Of a stretch of DNA of 64,000 bases, positions 18,492 to 26,756 are shown in pieces. The notes beneath the pieces are model-generated. The model was not told where the DNA came from and did not search any database. It saw only the letters and a program-made list of their open reading frames with translations. Source of the DNA: Pseudomonas kribbensis (GTDB lineage Bacteria; Pseudomonadota; Gammaproteobacteria; Pseudomonadales; Pseudomonadaceae); the NCBI RefSeq assembly GCF_003352185.1, contig NZ_CP029608.1, positions 4,030,001 through 4,094,000 on the forward strand, read 5' to 3'. The translations under genes were made by a program, and so were the position numbers. The stretch's first letter is position 1. Each line of letters starts with the position of its first letter.

Positions 18492-19622
18492 ATGCGCAAA
18501 CTTCTGTACCTGACCTTTTCCATGGCGCTGGTCGCCGCGCTCACTTTCTACGCCATGTGGGCGGCTGACCGCCCGGCCGGTCATTACCTGTCGGACCTGC
18601 GGATCAAACTGGCGGTCGATCAGGGTACCCGCGCCGATCGTGGCAATCTGCTGGGGATTCAGCCGGAACTGTTCCCCACCGACTACCAAAGCTCCGAGCG
18701 CCTGCACCGCAAACTCGCGGCCTATCTGCAGCAAGCGCAGGATCAGGGCCTGCTCAATGACAAAACCATCGTGGTGTTGCCCGAGCATGTCGGCACCTGG
18801 CTGATGATCAGCGGCGAAAAAGACGAGCTGTATCAGGCGCCCACCCTCGAAGAGGCAATGAACTGGCTGGCCGCCAGCAACCCGTTGCAGTTCGCCCGCG
18901 CCTGGCTTACCGCCAAAAGCAGCAGCCGTTTGGATGACGCCCACCTGCGGATGAAATCCCGAGACATGGCCAAGGACTATCAGCTGCTGTTCGGCGGCCT
19001 GGCCAGGGAATTCCATATCACGCTGGTGGCGGGCTCGATCGTGCTGCCGGAACCGAACATCATCGACGGCCGGCTCAAGGCCGGCAGCGGCGCGCTGTAC
19101 AACACCAGCGTGGTGTTCGGTCGTGACGGCGCCCCGCTCGGCCAGCCGCAGCGGCAGATGCGCCCGATCTTCGATAAGGATCCAGCGGTCGGCACCGGCG
19201 ATACTTCACAGATCAATGTGGTCGACACCCCCGCCGGACGCCTCGGCGTGCTGATCGGCAACGACAGCTGGTATCCGGACAACTATCGCAGGCTCGACGC
19301 GCAAGGTGCGCAACTGATCGCGGTGCCGGCGTACGTCATCGGGCATGGTGTATGGGATCAGCCGTGGCAGGGTTACCGGGGCATGAACGTGCCGGACTCG
19401 GTCAGCCTCAAACCGGGAGAGGTCAGCGAGGGCCAGGCTTGGCATCGCCTGACCCTGACGGCACAACCGCCGGGCAGCCGGGCGATTGCCGGCATGAGCG
19501 TATTCCTGCGCGGGCAGTTCTGGGACAGGTCGAGTTCCGGGCAGAGCTTCCTCAGCAGCAATGGCCAGCAGTTCGCCGACGGTGAGGCCCGTGGCGCGCG
19601 CTTGCTCAATCTCTGGCTGTAG
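18492..19622 (+). CDS. Nitrilase-fold (carbon-nitrogen hydrolase-like) protein lacking the catalytic cysteine
   Basis: 376 residues with one N-terminal hydrophobic segment (LYLTFSMALVAALTFYAMWA) that should anchor or export it. The body reads as a nitrilase fold: the glutamate is in IVVLPEHVG (about E98), and the strand that normally holds ICYD with the nucleophile reads GVLIGNDSWYPDNYR, so cysteine is replaced by glycine. The expected lysine also appears lost (QPQRQMRP). It is probably a non-hydrolytic member, or it has a different mechanism. The AraC gene follows after 3 bases, which implies an operon. Confidence 0.75.
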   Translation: MRKLLYLTFSMALVAALTFYAMWAADRPAGHYLSDLRIKLAVDQGTRADRGNLLGIQPELFPTDYQSSERLHRKLAAYLQQAQDQGLLNDKTIVVLPEHVGTWLMISGEKDELYQAPTLEEAMNWLAASNPLQFARAWLTAKSSSRLDDAHLRMKSRDMAKDYQLLFGGLAREFHITLVAGSIVLPEPNIIDGRLKAGSGALYNTSVVFGRDGAPLGQPQRQMRPIFDKDPAVGTGDTSQINVVDTPAGRLGVLIGNDSWYPDNYRRLDAQGAQLIAVPAYVIGHGVWDQPWQGYRGMNVPDSVSLKPGEVSEGQAWHRLTLTAQPPGSRAIAGMSVFLRGQFWDRSSSGQSFLSSNGQQFADGEARGARLLNLWL

Positions 19623-19625
19623 ACC

Positions 19626-20666
19626 ATGAAACCGCTGCCGATGCGCCTCGGGGATCTGTCGGTGGGCTTCGTCCATAGCCTGGCCGATGCCGTGCGCAGC
19701 CATGACGCCGACCCGCAGCCATTGCTCGAACAATATGGACTCGACACCGCGCGACTGGCCGAAGCCGGCGCACGCCTGTCGATCCCGCGCTACATGCGCC
19801 TGGGTCACGGTGCAATCCAGTTGACCGGCGATCCGGCCCTCGGATTGCGCATGGGCCAGCTCAGTCGTCTCAGCCAGGCCGGACTGGCGGGCGTCACGGC
19901 AGCGCAGGCGCCGACCGTGCGCGAGGCCGCCCGCTGCCTGACGCGCTTCGAGCCGTTGTACGGCTCCAATTATCGTGGCCAGTCGAGTTTCCACGAGGAC
20001 GCCAGCGGCGCGTGGCTGCGCTTTTACTCGATCAGCCCATACAACGCCTACAACCGCTTTGTGGTGGATTCAATCATCGCCGGGTGGCTGCATCAGTTGT
20101 CCAGCGTCAGCCCCGAACCGTTGCGCGCGGAACGAATCGAAATCGAGTTCGACACCCCGGACTACCGCGACGCCTACGCCGTGCTCGGCGAATGCCCGAT
20201 CCAGTTCGGCGCCGAACACAATCAATTGCGCCTGAGCCTCGCCAGCCTGGCCCAACGCAATCCACAACACTGCCCCAGCACCTGGAAACATCTGCTGCAA
20301 TTGTGTGAGCGGGAACTGGAACAACTGACGCGCACCCGCAGCCTGCGCGAGCGCATCACGCAATTGCTCGGGCCGTTGCTCAATGGCGGCCGGGAACCCG
20401 ACCTGGAAGAAGTGGCGGCGCGCCTGAAGCTGCCGACCTGGACGTTAAGGCGAAAGCTGGCCGAAGAAGGCACGCAGTTTCGTGCAATCCTCAACGACAC
20501 CCGCCGCGATCTGGCGATGACTTACATCCGCGACACTGAACTGGCGTTCGGTGAAATCGCCTACCTGCTGGGTTTTGCCTCGGCCGAAGCTTTCCAGCGC
20601 GCCTTCAAGCGCTGGAACGGCCAGACACCGGGCGAGTTCCGCCGCAGTCACCGCAAGACGGGCTGA
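19626..20666 (+). CDS. AraC family regulator with N-terminal arabinose-binding-like domain
   Basis: 346 residues. Residues about 20-210 resemble the N-terminal domain common to OruR/ArgR-like and virulence AraC regulators in Pseudomonas (DADPQPLLEQYGLD near the start). The C-terminal pair of helix-turn-helix motifs is clear: VAARLKLPTWTLRRKLAEEG and FGEIAYLLGFASAEAFQRAF followed by GQTPGEFRR. It lies 3 bases after the nitrilase-like gene and may sense something related to that protein. Its target is unknown. Confidence 0.88.
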   Translation: MKPLPMRLGDLSVGFVHSLADAVRSHDADPQPLLEQYGLDTARLAEAGARLSIPRYMRLGHGAIQLTGDPALGLRMGQLSRLSQAGLAGVTAAQAPTVREAARCLTRFEPLYGSNYRGQSSFHEDASGAWLRFYSISPYNAYNRFVVDSIIAGWLHQLSSVSPEPLRAERIEIEFDTPDYRDAYAVLGECPIQFGAEHNQLRLSLASLAQRNPQHCPSTWKHLLQLCERELEQLTRTRSLRERITQLLGPLLNGGREPDLEEVAARLKLPTWTLRRKLAEEGTQFRAILNDTRRDLAMTYIRDTELAFGEIAYLLGFASAEAFQRAFKRWNGQTPGEFRRSHRKTG

Positions 20667-20670
20667 AGCC

Positions 20671-20757
20671 TCAGAGCTCGGTGGCGTCTTCCGCAGGCTC
20701 CGGCGAATCCAGTTCGTAGGCCTGGAACTCAAGCAGTTCTTCTTGATAGTCATCCAT
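20671..20757 (-). CDS. 28-residue acidic microprotein
   Basis: ATG 20757 with GAGGGG about 9 bases upstream opens a 28-codon frame, MDDYQEELLEFQAYELD to its midpoint, then SPEPAEDATEL and TGA. The peptide is strongly acidic (about ten D/E, no K or R) with a helical aromatic/leucine face. I have a recollection of similar tiny Pseudomonas proteins beginning MDDYQEELLE, which would support it, but could not check. It is convergent with the AraC gene, 4 bases away. Function unknown. Confidence 0.6.
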   Translation of the reverse strand: MDDYQEELLEFQAYELDSPEPAEDATEL

Positions 20758-20948
20758 CGTGTCATCCCCCTCACTGCTTTGCTGAAATGGCCTGGAGCAA
20801 ATGACCAGTGCCTCGAGCATAAAGTGCCCGTATGAAGGAAAAATGAAACACGGCCTTCATGAAATAAACGTAGCAGGCGGTCAGGGATTTATCGCGGGGA
20901 TTTTTTCAGAAGGTGTGAACCGACATTTCAGCTCACACAGGAATCGAA

Positions 20949-20975
20949 GCGGGAGCGACGTTGCGTCGCTCCCGC
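20949..20975. repeat. REP-like palindrome
   Basis: Perfect arms GCGGGAGCGACG / CGTCGCTCCCGC with a 3-base loop, just after the DUF2242 gene's stop at 20982. It resembles the GGGAGCGA core of Pseudomonas REPs and has no T-run. Confidence 0.75.
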
Positions 20976-20981
20976 AACCGG

Positions 20982-21854
20982 TCAATGCCCGCTTGGCATC
21001 GCCGGGATCGGCTCTGATGGCGGCGGCAAGTCAGTCGGATTGGCCGGTGGCGTGATGACTTCCGGTGCCGGCGCTGATGTTGGAACCAGCTCCGAACCCG
21101 GGGCCGGGGTGATCGGCGCCGCCTCGGCTGGTGGAACGACCGGTTCCGAATTGGCCGGAGTCGGCTCCGCAGGGGCTGGCGCCGGGGTCGCGGCAGGTTC
21201 GGCGGCCGGGGCTGGCGCCGGAGTCGGCTCGGCCGCTGGCGTCGGGGCCAGCGCGGCCGGCGCAGCCTTGGGCTCCGGTACGCCCAGATCGGCCTTCGGC
21301 TTCTCGGTGATATGGGCGGCTTTCTTCGCATCGGCCGGCAGGAACAGCTCGACCAGGGTGAAGAAGCGCTCGTAGAACTTCTGCGAGGACACGGTTTCGC
21401 TGGCCACCTTGACCATCGAGTCGTCAGAGGAGCCGATCGGCATCGACACCGAGCCCAGCACACCCACACCGAGGCTGGCCGAGTTGTTGGTCTTCTTCAG
21501 CGCGTAGCGGTCCTGCAGGGCGTTGGCGAACACGGTCGCGTGGTGCGCGGAGCTGCCGTCATCGGTACACACCACGTTGAAGCTGATCTCCATGTGGGTT
21601 TCACCGGTCTGCTGGAAGCTCTTGTGCCCGCTGACCAGTTTCGGGTCGCTGCTGGTGATGATGTAGCCCTGGCTGAGCAACGCACGGCGCGCCGCTTCGC
21701 AGCTGGCGGCGTCGGTGACCGGATAGTTGCGCGAAAAGGTGCCGGAGTCGTCGAAGTTCTCATGCTCGTAGATAGGCTTGTCCTTGGAGCAGCCGGCAGC
21801 GGCGGTCAGCAACAACGCCAACCCGAAAAAACGCACGGGAATAGAATTCAACAT
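20982..21854 (-). CDS. DUF2242 lipoprotein with Pro/Ala-rich tail
   Basis: 290 residues. Signal peptide and lipobox are LLLTAAAGC, so it is predicted to be a lipoprotein. Residues about 30-185 form the DUF2242 region (KPIYEHENFDD, SGHKSFQQTGETHMEISFNV). From about 195 the sequence is dominated by alanine, proline, threonine and glutamate repeats (APAPAAEP type), a low-complexity tail that could span the cell wall. Function is unknown for the family. It is monocistronic, with a REP palindrome after it. Confidence 0.85.
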   Translation of the reverse strand: MLNSIPVRFFGLALLLTAAAGCSKDKPIYEHENFDDSGTFSRNYPVTDAASCEAARRALLSQGYIITSSDPKLVSGHKSFQQTGETHMEISFNVVCTDDGSSAHHATVFANALQDRYALKKTNNSASLGVGVLGSVSMPIGSSDDSMVKVASETVSSQKFYERFFTLVELFLPADAKKAAHITEKPKADLGVPEPKAAPAALAPTPAAEPTPAPAPAAEPAATPAPAPAEPTPANSEPVVPPAEAAPITPAPGSELVPTSAPAPEVITPPANPTDLPPPSEPIPAMPSGH

Positions 21855-21946
21855 TAAACATCCTGAGGGAAAACGGTCCGGGGCGTATTGTGCAACAGAT
21901 CGCTGCCCCGCGGCGTACGGATTAGTGTCTTAAAACAGTTACAACT

Positions 21947-22846
21947 CTACTGACCCTCTGCGACCGGAAAAAGTCGCGCCGACAAATGATCAATGAACAC
22001 CCGCAATTTGGCGGTTGCATGGCGACTGGATGGCCATAGCACCCAGAACTGTCCGACATGCTCCAGATGCTCATCCAGCACCCGCTGCAGGCGCCCCTGC
22101 CTTTGCGCCTCATGGGTCATGAAGTCCGGCAGGCAGGCAATACCCAGGCCGGCCAGTGTCGCATGGCTGACCGCTTCAATTGATGTACTGACCAGGCGTG
22201 TCGGCAATCTCGGCTCGGGAACACCCTCCTCGCGCTTCAGCGGCCAGGGTTCCAGTTTGCCCGTGGCGTGAAACGTGTGGCGCAGACAGGCGTGCTGCGC
22301 CAGATCGGCGGGGATCAGCGGCACACCGCGTTCGCGCAGATACCCGGGGCTGGCCACCAGCACCATGTAAAATTTCCCCAAAGGCCGGGCCATGAGTCGC
22401 GAATCCCGAGGTTTTCCTGTGCGGATGACCGCATCGAAGCCTTCCTCGACGACATCGACCATGCGATCGGTCAGGTCCAGATCCAGCTCGATCTGCGGGT
22501 ACAGCGCCATGAATTCATTCATGACCGGCATCACCAGTTCATGCACCTGGGGCAAGCTGACCCGCAACTTGCCGTGAGGCGCCGATGCGGCATCACACAA
22601 CTCGAATTCAGCCGCCTCGACCTCGGCGAGAATCTTGCGGCAGCGTTCGAGAAACAGCGCGCCTTCACTGGTGAGCGTGATGCTGCGGGTGGTGCGATGG
22701 AACAATCTGACCCCAAGCCGAGCCTCCAGCCGCGCGATGCTCTTGCCCACCGCCGAAGATGACACGCCTTGCATGCGGCCCGCCTCGGTAAAACTGCGGG
22801 TTTCCGCCACCTGCACGAACACCGAAATGCTGCCCAGACTGTCCAT
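21947..22846 (-). CDS. LysR-type regulator divergent from an MFS exporter
   Basis: 299 residues from ATG 22846 with GGGGGAAAG upstream. The HTH is SFTEAGRMQGVSSSAVGKSI with the following ARLEARLGVRLFHRTTRSITLT, then a substrate-binding domain of the PBP2_CrgA type. It is divergent from the MFS gene at 22968 (121-base intergenic region), the usual layout for a local regulator of an efflux gene. Confidence 0.88.
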   Translation of the reverse strand: MDSLGSISVFVQVAETRSFTEAGRMQGVSSSAVGKSIARLEARLGVRLFHRTTRSITLTSEGALFLERCRKILAEVEAAEFELCDAASAPHGKLRVSLPQVHELVMPVMNEFMALYPQIELDLDLTDRMVDVVEEGFDAVIRTGKPRDSRLMARPLGKFYMVLVASPGYLRERGVPLIPADLAQHACLRHTFHATGKLEPWPLKREEGVPEPRLPTRLVSTSIEAVSHATLAGLGIACLPDFMTHEAQRQGRLQRVLDEHLEHVGQFWVLWPSSRHATAKLRVFIDHLSARLFPVAEGQ

Positions 22847-22967
22847 TCTTTCCCCCTGATTCACGACATTCCTGTCCGAGATGTTCGGAACCCTAACCTG
22901 TTTTTCCCGAATGTGCAGCGCCCTACCCTGTGGCCTTCATCTCCCTCGGCAAAATGGATGCTGGCTC

Positions 22968-24173
22968 ATGAACGATGCACCACTCACTTCTGCAACGCTT
23001 GCCAACCCGGTCGAACCCGCAGAACGATTACCGTTGGGTGCCCTGCTCGCACTGGCCACCGCCGGATTCATTACCGTGCTGACCGAAGCCATGCCCGCCG
23101 GTCTGTTACCGCAGATGAGCACGGGTCTCGATGTCTCTCAGGCGCTGATCGGGCAACTGGTCACGCTGTACGCCATCGGATCGATGCTGGCGGCCATTCC
23201 GCTGACCATCGCCACCCGAGGCTGGCGTCGCCGACCGCTACTGTTATCAGCGATTGGCGGTTTTGCCATCGCCAACAGCATCACCGCGTTGTCGGAGTGG
23301 TACTGGCTGACATTGATTGCGCGCTTTATTGCCGGCGTGTTTGCCGGGTTGCTCTGGGCGTTGCTGGCAGGGTATGCGAGCCGAATGGTTGCCCCGCATT
23401 TGCAGGGCCGCGCCATCACCGTGGCAATGCTCGGCGCCCCTCTCGCGCTTTCGCTGGGCATACCGGCGGGTACACTGCTGGGAACTATGGTCGGCTGGCG
23501 GTTGAGCTTCGCGATCATGAGCGCAATGACCGTGCTGCTGGTGATCTGGGTACGCTGGCAAGTGCCAGACTTTGCCGGCGAACGTGCCGGAAAGCGCCTG
23601 CCCCTGCGTCAGGTGTTTACCCTGCCGGGCGTGCGATCCGTGTTGTTCGTGACGCTGTCCTACGTGGTCGCTCACAACCTTCTGTACACCTACATCGCGC
23701 CGTTCCTCGAACCCTCCGGGCTCGGTGCCGAAATCGACCGGGTGTTGCTGGTGTTCGGTCTGGCGTCGGTATTGAGCCTGTGGATCGTCGCCAGCCTGAT
23801 TGATCGCTGGCTGCGGGAGCTGGTACTGATCAGCACCACATTGTTCTTGCTTTCCGCGATTGCCCTGGCCCTGTGGCGGGAAATACCCGGCGTGGTCTAC
23901 GCCGCCACGGCGGTATGGGGGCTGGCCTTCGGCGCAATGCCTTCGCTGCTGCAGACGGCCTCGGCGAAAACCGCGAAGGACGCCGCCGACACCGCGCAAT
24001 CGATGCTGGTGACCCTGTGGAATGTCGGCATTGCCGGTGGCGGACTGGCAGGTGGCCTGTTGCTGGCGAATCCGGGCGTCAGTGCCTTTCCCTGGATCGT
24101 TGCGGGCTTGTTGATTCTGACCCTCTGGGCGACCGCGAATGCCCGACAACATGGATTCCCACGCGCTGAATAG
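22968..24173 (+). CDS. MFS transporter, DHA1 (arabinose-efflux-like) family
   Basis: 401 residues from ATG 22968 with about 12 membrane segments. The first helix reads GALLALATAGFITVLTEAMP, followed by LLPQMSTGLDVSQALIGQLV, typical of AraJ/NepI/sugar-efflux relatives. It probably exports a small molecule by proton antiport; the substrate is not predictable. It is controlled presumably by the divergent LysR gene. A two-way terminator separates it from ppiD. Confidence 0.85.
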   Translation: MNDAPLTSATLANPVEPAERLPLGALLALATAGFITVLTEAMPAGLLPQMSTGLDVSQALIGQLVTLYAIGSMLAAIPLTIATRGWRRRPLLLSAIGGFAIANSITALSEWYWLTLIARFIAGVFAGLLWALLAGYASRMVAPHLQGRAITVAMLGAPLALSLGIPAGTLLGTMVGWRLSFAIMSAMTVLLVIWVRWQVPDFAGERAGKRLPLRQVFTLPGVRSVLFVTLSYVVAHNLLYTYIAPFLEPSGLGAEIDRVLLVFGLASVLSLWIVASLIDRWLRELVLISTTLFLLSAIALALWREIPGVVYAATAVWGLAFGAMPSLLQTASAKTAKDAADTAQSMLVTLWNVGIAGGGLAGGLLLANPGVSAFPWIVAGLLILTLWATANARQHGFPRAE

Positions 24174-24185
24174 CGGGCAAAAAAA

Positions 24186-24213
24186 AGCCCCGGACTTTCA
24201 TCCGGGGCTTCTT
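24186..24213. terminator. Bidirectional terminator between the MFS gene and ppiD
   Basis: Stem AGCCCCGGA / TCCGGGGCT with a 6-base loop, flanked by A-rich and T-rich tracts, so it can serve both convergent genes. Confidence 0.92.
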
Positions 24214-24231
24214 TTATCGCTCAGTCAGGCA

Positions 24232-26103
24232 TCAGAAACGCTTGATGTCCGCTTCGCTTTCCAGCTGCTTGCGGTACGCCGCGAAGTCCTGCTGGCCTTC
24301 ACGCGAAGCGAGGAAGCGACGGTATTGCGCTTTCTCTTCATCGGTCGGCGCAGCAGCTTCGTTCACAGCGTTCAGACGCACGATGGTCAGGCTGCCATCA
24401 GGCAGTGTCACGCTGCTGAAAGTCGGCTTGTCCTTGGCAGTCGGTTTCGGCATGCGGAACAACGCTTGCAGCACCGCAGGATCAACACCTTCCTGGGCAC
24501 GGGTGGCGGCCTGGGTCACTTTCCAGTTCTGACCGTCGATGGCCTTGTCCAGCGGGGTCTTGCCGTCACGCAGACCGGCGATCAGTTGCTCCGCCTTGGT
24601 CTTGGCAGCCGCACTGGCGTGCTCTTTGGCCAACTGGGTGCGAATGGCAGTCGCCACGGCTTCCAGCGGCAGTTGCGCAGGCTTGAGGTGTTCCTTGGCG
24701 CGCAGCACGATCACGGTATCCGGATCCAGCTCGATGGCGGTGCTGTTGGCACCATCATCCAGCACTTCGTTGCTGAACGCGGCAGTGACCACGGCGCGGT
24801 TGGCCGCAACACCTTCGCCACCCTCACGGCCAAACGGCTTGGAGGTGTGCACGGTCAGTTTCAGATCCTGCGCCGGCTGCGCCAGGTCAGACGCCTCGAA
24901 CGAGGAGTCTTCCAGCTGCTTGGTCGCCTCGACGAAACGCTGCTCGACCTGCTGGGCTTTCAGCTCGTGGGTCAGCTTGTCTTTCAGGCTGGCGAAGGTC
25001 GGCACTTCCGGCGCTTCGACGCCCAGCAGCTTGATCAGGTGGAAACCGAAATCGGTGCGAACCGGCTCGGACACTTGATCCTTGTTCAACGAATACAGGG
25101 CTTTCTCGAAGGCCGGGTCGTAGACGCCAGGACCGGCATAACCCAGGTCACCGCCGTTGTTGGCCGAGCCCGGATCCTGCGAGAACTCCTTGGCCAGCGC
25201 TTCGAACTTCTCGCCCTTGGCCAGACGTGCCTGAACCTCTTCGATCTTCGCCTTGGCCTGGGCCTCGGTGGTCTTGTCGTTCACTTCGATCAGAATGTGC
25301 GCCGCACGACGCTGTTCCGACAGGTTGGCGATTTCTTTCTGGTACGCCGCCTGCAGGTCTTCGTCCTTGACGGCAACCTGGTCGAAGAACGAAGCCTTCT
25401 TCAGCTCGAGGTAATCGATGACCACCTGATCCGGGGTCATGAATTCCTTGGCGTGTTCGTCGTAGTAAGCCTTGACCTCATCGTCGGTCAGCTTCACTGC
25501 CGCCGGATCAGCCTTGATGTTCAGCGAGGCGAAATCACGGGTCTGCTTTTCCAGGCGGGCAAACGCCAGCACTTGAGCGTCAGTCACGAAACCGCTGCCG
25601 GCTACGCCAGCGCGCAGCTGACCGATCAGCATTTCCTGAGCCAGCATCTGGCGGAATTGCATACGGCTGTAGCCCAGCTGACGGATCACCTGGTCGAAAC
25701 GGTCGGAGCTGAACTTGCCATCAACCTGGAATTCAGGCGTTTGCAGGATCACCTGGTCCAGCGCCGCGTCGGAGAAGGCGAACTTCGATTTTTCTGCGCC
25801 TTGCAGCAGCAGCTTGCGATCGATCAGACCCTTGAGGGCCGATTCGCGCAGCATTTTTTCGTCGAGCAAGGAAGCATCGAAGTCCTTGCCCAGCTGTTGC
25901 ATCAGCTGACGGCGTTGCATGTCAACGGCCTGGCTCAGCTCGTTCTGGCTGATTTCTTCACCATTGACCTTGGCCGCCTCGTTGGTGTGAGTCGTGGCCT
26001 TGAAAATGGCATCGAAACCGGTCAGGGCCATCAGTGCAACGATGACCCCGATAATGGTCTTGGCAATCCAGCCTTGTGAATTGTCCCTGATATTCTGCAG
26101 CAT
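24232..26103 (-). CDS. ppiD: Periplasmic folding chaperone PpiD
   Basis: 623 residues, the usual size. A short cytoplasmic N-terminus (MLQNIRDNSQGWIAKTII) is followed by one membrane helix, then a SurA-like N-terminal region, a parvulin domain (RRAAHILIEV, DLGYAGPGVY, SEPVRTDFGFHLIKL, about residues 265-360) and a C-terminal chaperone region. It is anchored at the SecYEG translocon and helps newly secreted proteins fold. It is the last gene of the conserved tig-clpPX-lon-hupB-ppiD block, separated from hupB by a tRNA-like element and a hairpin. Confidence 0.95.
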   Translation of the reverse strand: MLQNIRDNSQGWIAKTIIGVIVALMALTGFDAIFKATTHTNEAAKVNGEEISQNELSQAVDMQRRQLMQQLGKDFDASLLDEKMLRESALKGLIDRKLLLQGAEKSKFAFSDAALDQVILQTPEFQVDGKFSSDRFDQVIRQLGYSRMQFRQMLAQEMLIGQLRAGVAGSGFVTDAQVLAFARLEKQTRDFASLNIKADPAAVKLTDDEVKAYYDEHAKEFMTPDQVVIDYLELKKASFFDQVAVKDEDLQAAYQKEIANLSEQRRAAHILIEVNDKTTEAQAKAKIEEVQARLAKGEKFEALAKEFSQDPGSANNGGDLGYAGPGVYDPAFEKALYSLNKDQVSEPVRTDFGFHLIKLLGVEAPEVPTFASLKDKLTHELKAQQVEQRFVEATKQLEDSSFEASDLAQPAQDLKLTVHTSKPFGREGGEGVAANRAVVTAAFSNEVLDDGANSTAIELDPDTVIVLRAKEHLKPAQLPLEAVATAIRTQLAKEHASAAAKTKAEQLIAGLRDGKTPLDKAIDGQNWKVTQAATRAQEGVDPAVLQALFRMPKPTAKDKPTFSSVTLPDGSLTIVRLNAVNEAAAPTDEEKAQYRRFLASREGQQDFAAYRKQLESEADIKRF

Positions 26104-26174
26104 GCGTCCCCCAGAAACGGTTGAACTTCAAAAATTAGGCAACCGTGGAGCGTGGGTAGAATCCGGATAGAAGA

Positions 26175-26198
26175 AAGGCGCATCCGAGGATGCGCCTT
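26175..26198 (-). terminator. Terminator after hupB / tRNA-like element
   Basis: On the minus strand: arms AAGGCGCATCC / GGATGCGCCTT type around a 2-3 base loop, followed by a pyrimidine-rich stretch (TTTCTTCT). It would end hupB transcripts before ppiD. Confidence 0.75.
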
Positions 26199-26206
26199 CT
26201 CGTAAC

Positions 26207-26283
26207 TGGCGGAGCGGACAGGGCTCGAACCCTCGATCCCGGCGTAGCAGGCAATTATTCCAAACCGCCTGCTCTACCGCTCC
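26207..26283 (-). tRNA. Degenerate tRNA-Asp-like element (pseudo-tRNA or unusual tRNA)
   Basis: A 77-base element with an intact 7-bp acceptor (GGAGCGG / CCGCTCC), GCCA end, TTCGAGC T-loop and the GCGGTTTGG D-loop. Its length and ends match my recollection of Pseudomonas tRNA-Asp (GUC). The D-stem, anticodon stem and T-stem each contain mismatches, and the bases in the anticodon position read GCT rather than GTC. It is probably a decayed tRNA-Asp copy co-transcribed with hupB; a functional variant is possible but unlikely. Confidence 0.55.
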
Positions 26284-26336
26284 GCTGCCAAGTCAGGCAT
26301 GACCCCGACCCGGATGGGTAAAAACCTGAATCAAAC

Positions 26337-26609
26337 TTAGTTGACGGCTTCTTTCAGGGCTTTACCGGCTTTGAAACCTGGCTTCTTGGCTGCCGCGATT
26401 TCCAGAGTCTTGCCGGTCTGTGGGTTACGACCAATGCGAGCTGGACGATCGGTTACCGAGAAAGTACCGAAACCTACCAGAACTACGGAGTCGCCAGCCT
26501 TCAGAGCGCCAGTGACGGATTCGATTACAGCGTCCAGCGCACGGCCAGCAGCAGCTTTCGGGATATCAGCGGATGCAGCGATAGCATCAATCAGTTCCGA
26601 CTTGTTCAC
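26337..26609 (-). CDS. hupB: DNA-binding protein HU-beta
   Basis: 90 residues starting at GTG 26609, with AAGGGG upstream. Full HU signature: [20 protein letters not shown], then [20 protein letters not shown] in the DNA-gripping arm and the [17 protein letters not shown] end. It bends and compacts DNA and affects many promoters. It lies between lon and ppiD as in other Pseudomonas, with its own near-consensus promoter. Confidence 0.97.
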   Translation of the reverse strand: MNKSELIDAIAASADIPKAAAGRALDAVIESVTGALKAGDSVVLVGFGTFSVTDRPARIGRNPQTGKTLEIAAAKKPGFKAGKALKEAVN

Positions 26610-26703
26610 TCTAAGTCCCCTTATATCTATTTTGAGATGATTCTAAGTTTTTTGGTGAAAGCAAAAACGAGTGCTGAATGGCCTACAGACACTTAAGAGC
26701 CGC

Positions 26704-26733
26704 TTTATAACAAGGGCTCTAAAAAACTGTCAA
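26704..26733 (-). promoter_or_regulatory. hupB promoter, near-consensus sigma-70
   Basis: Minus strand TTGACA (26728-26733) and TATAAA (26704-26709) with an 18-base spacer. Predicted transcription start is about 88 bases before the hupB GTG. Confidence 0.65.
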
Positions 26734-26756
26734 CAAGCCCCCCAGCCAAAGACGTA

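Noticed and set aside
24139..26079. 646-codon plus-strand frame opposite ppiD
   Set aside because: It has no family resemblance and mirrors the ppiD codon pattern; ppiD explains the region.
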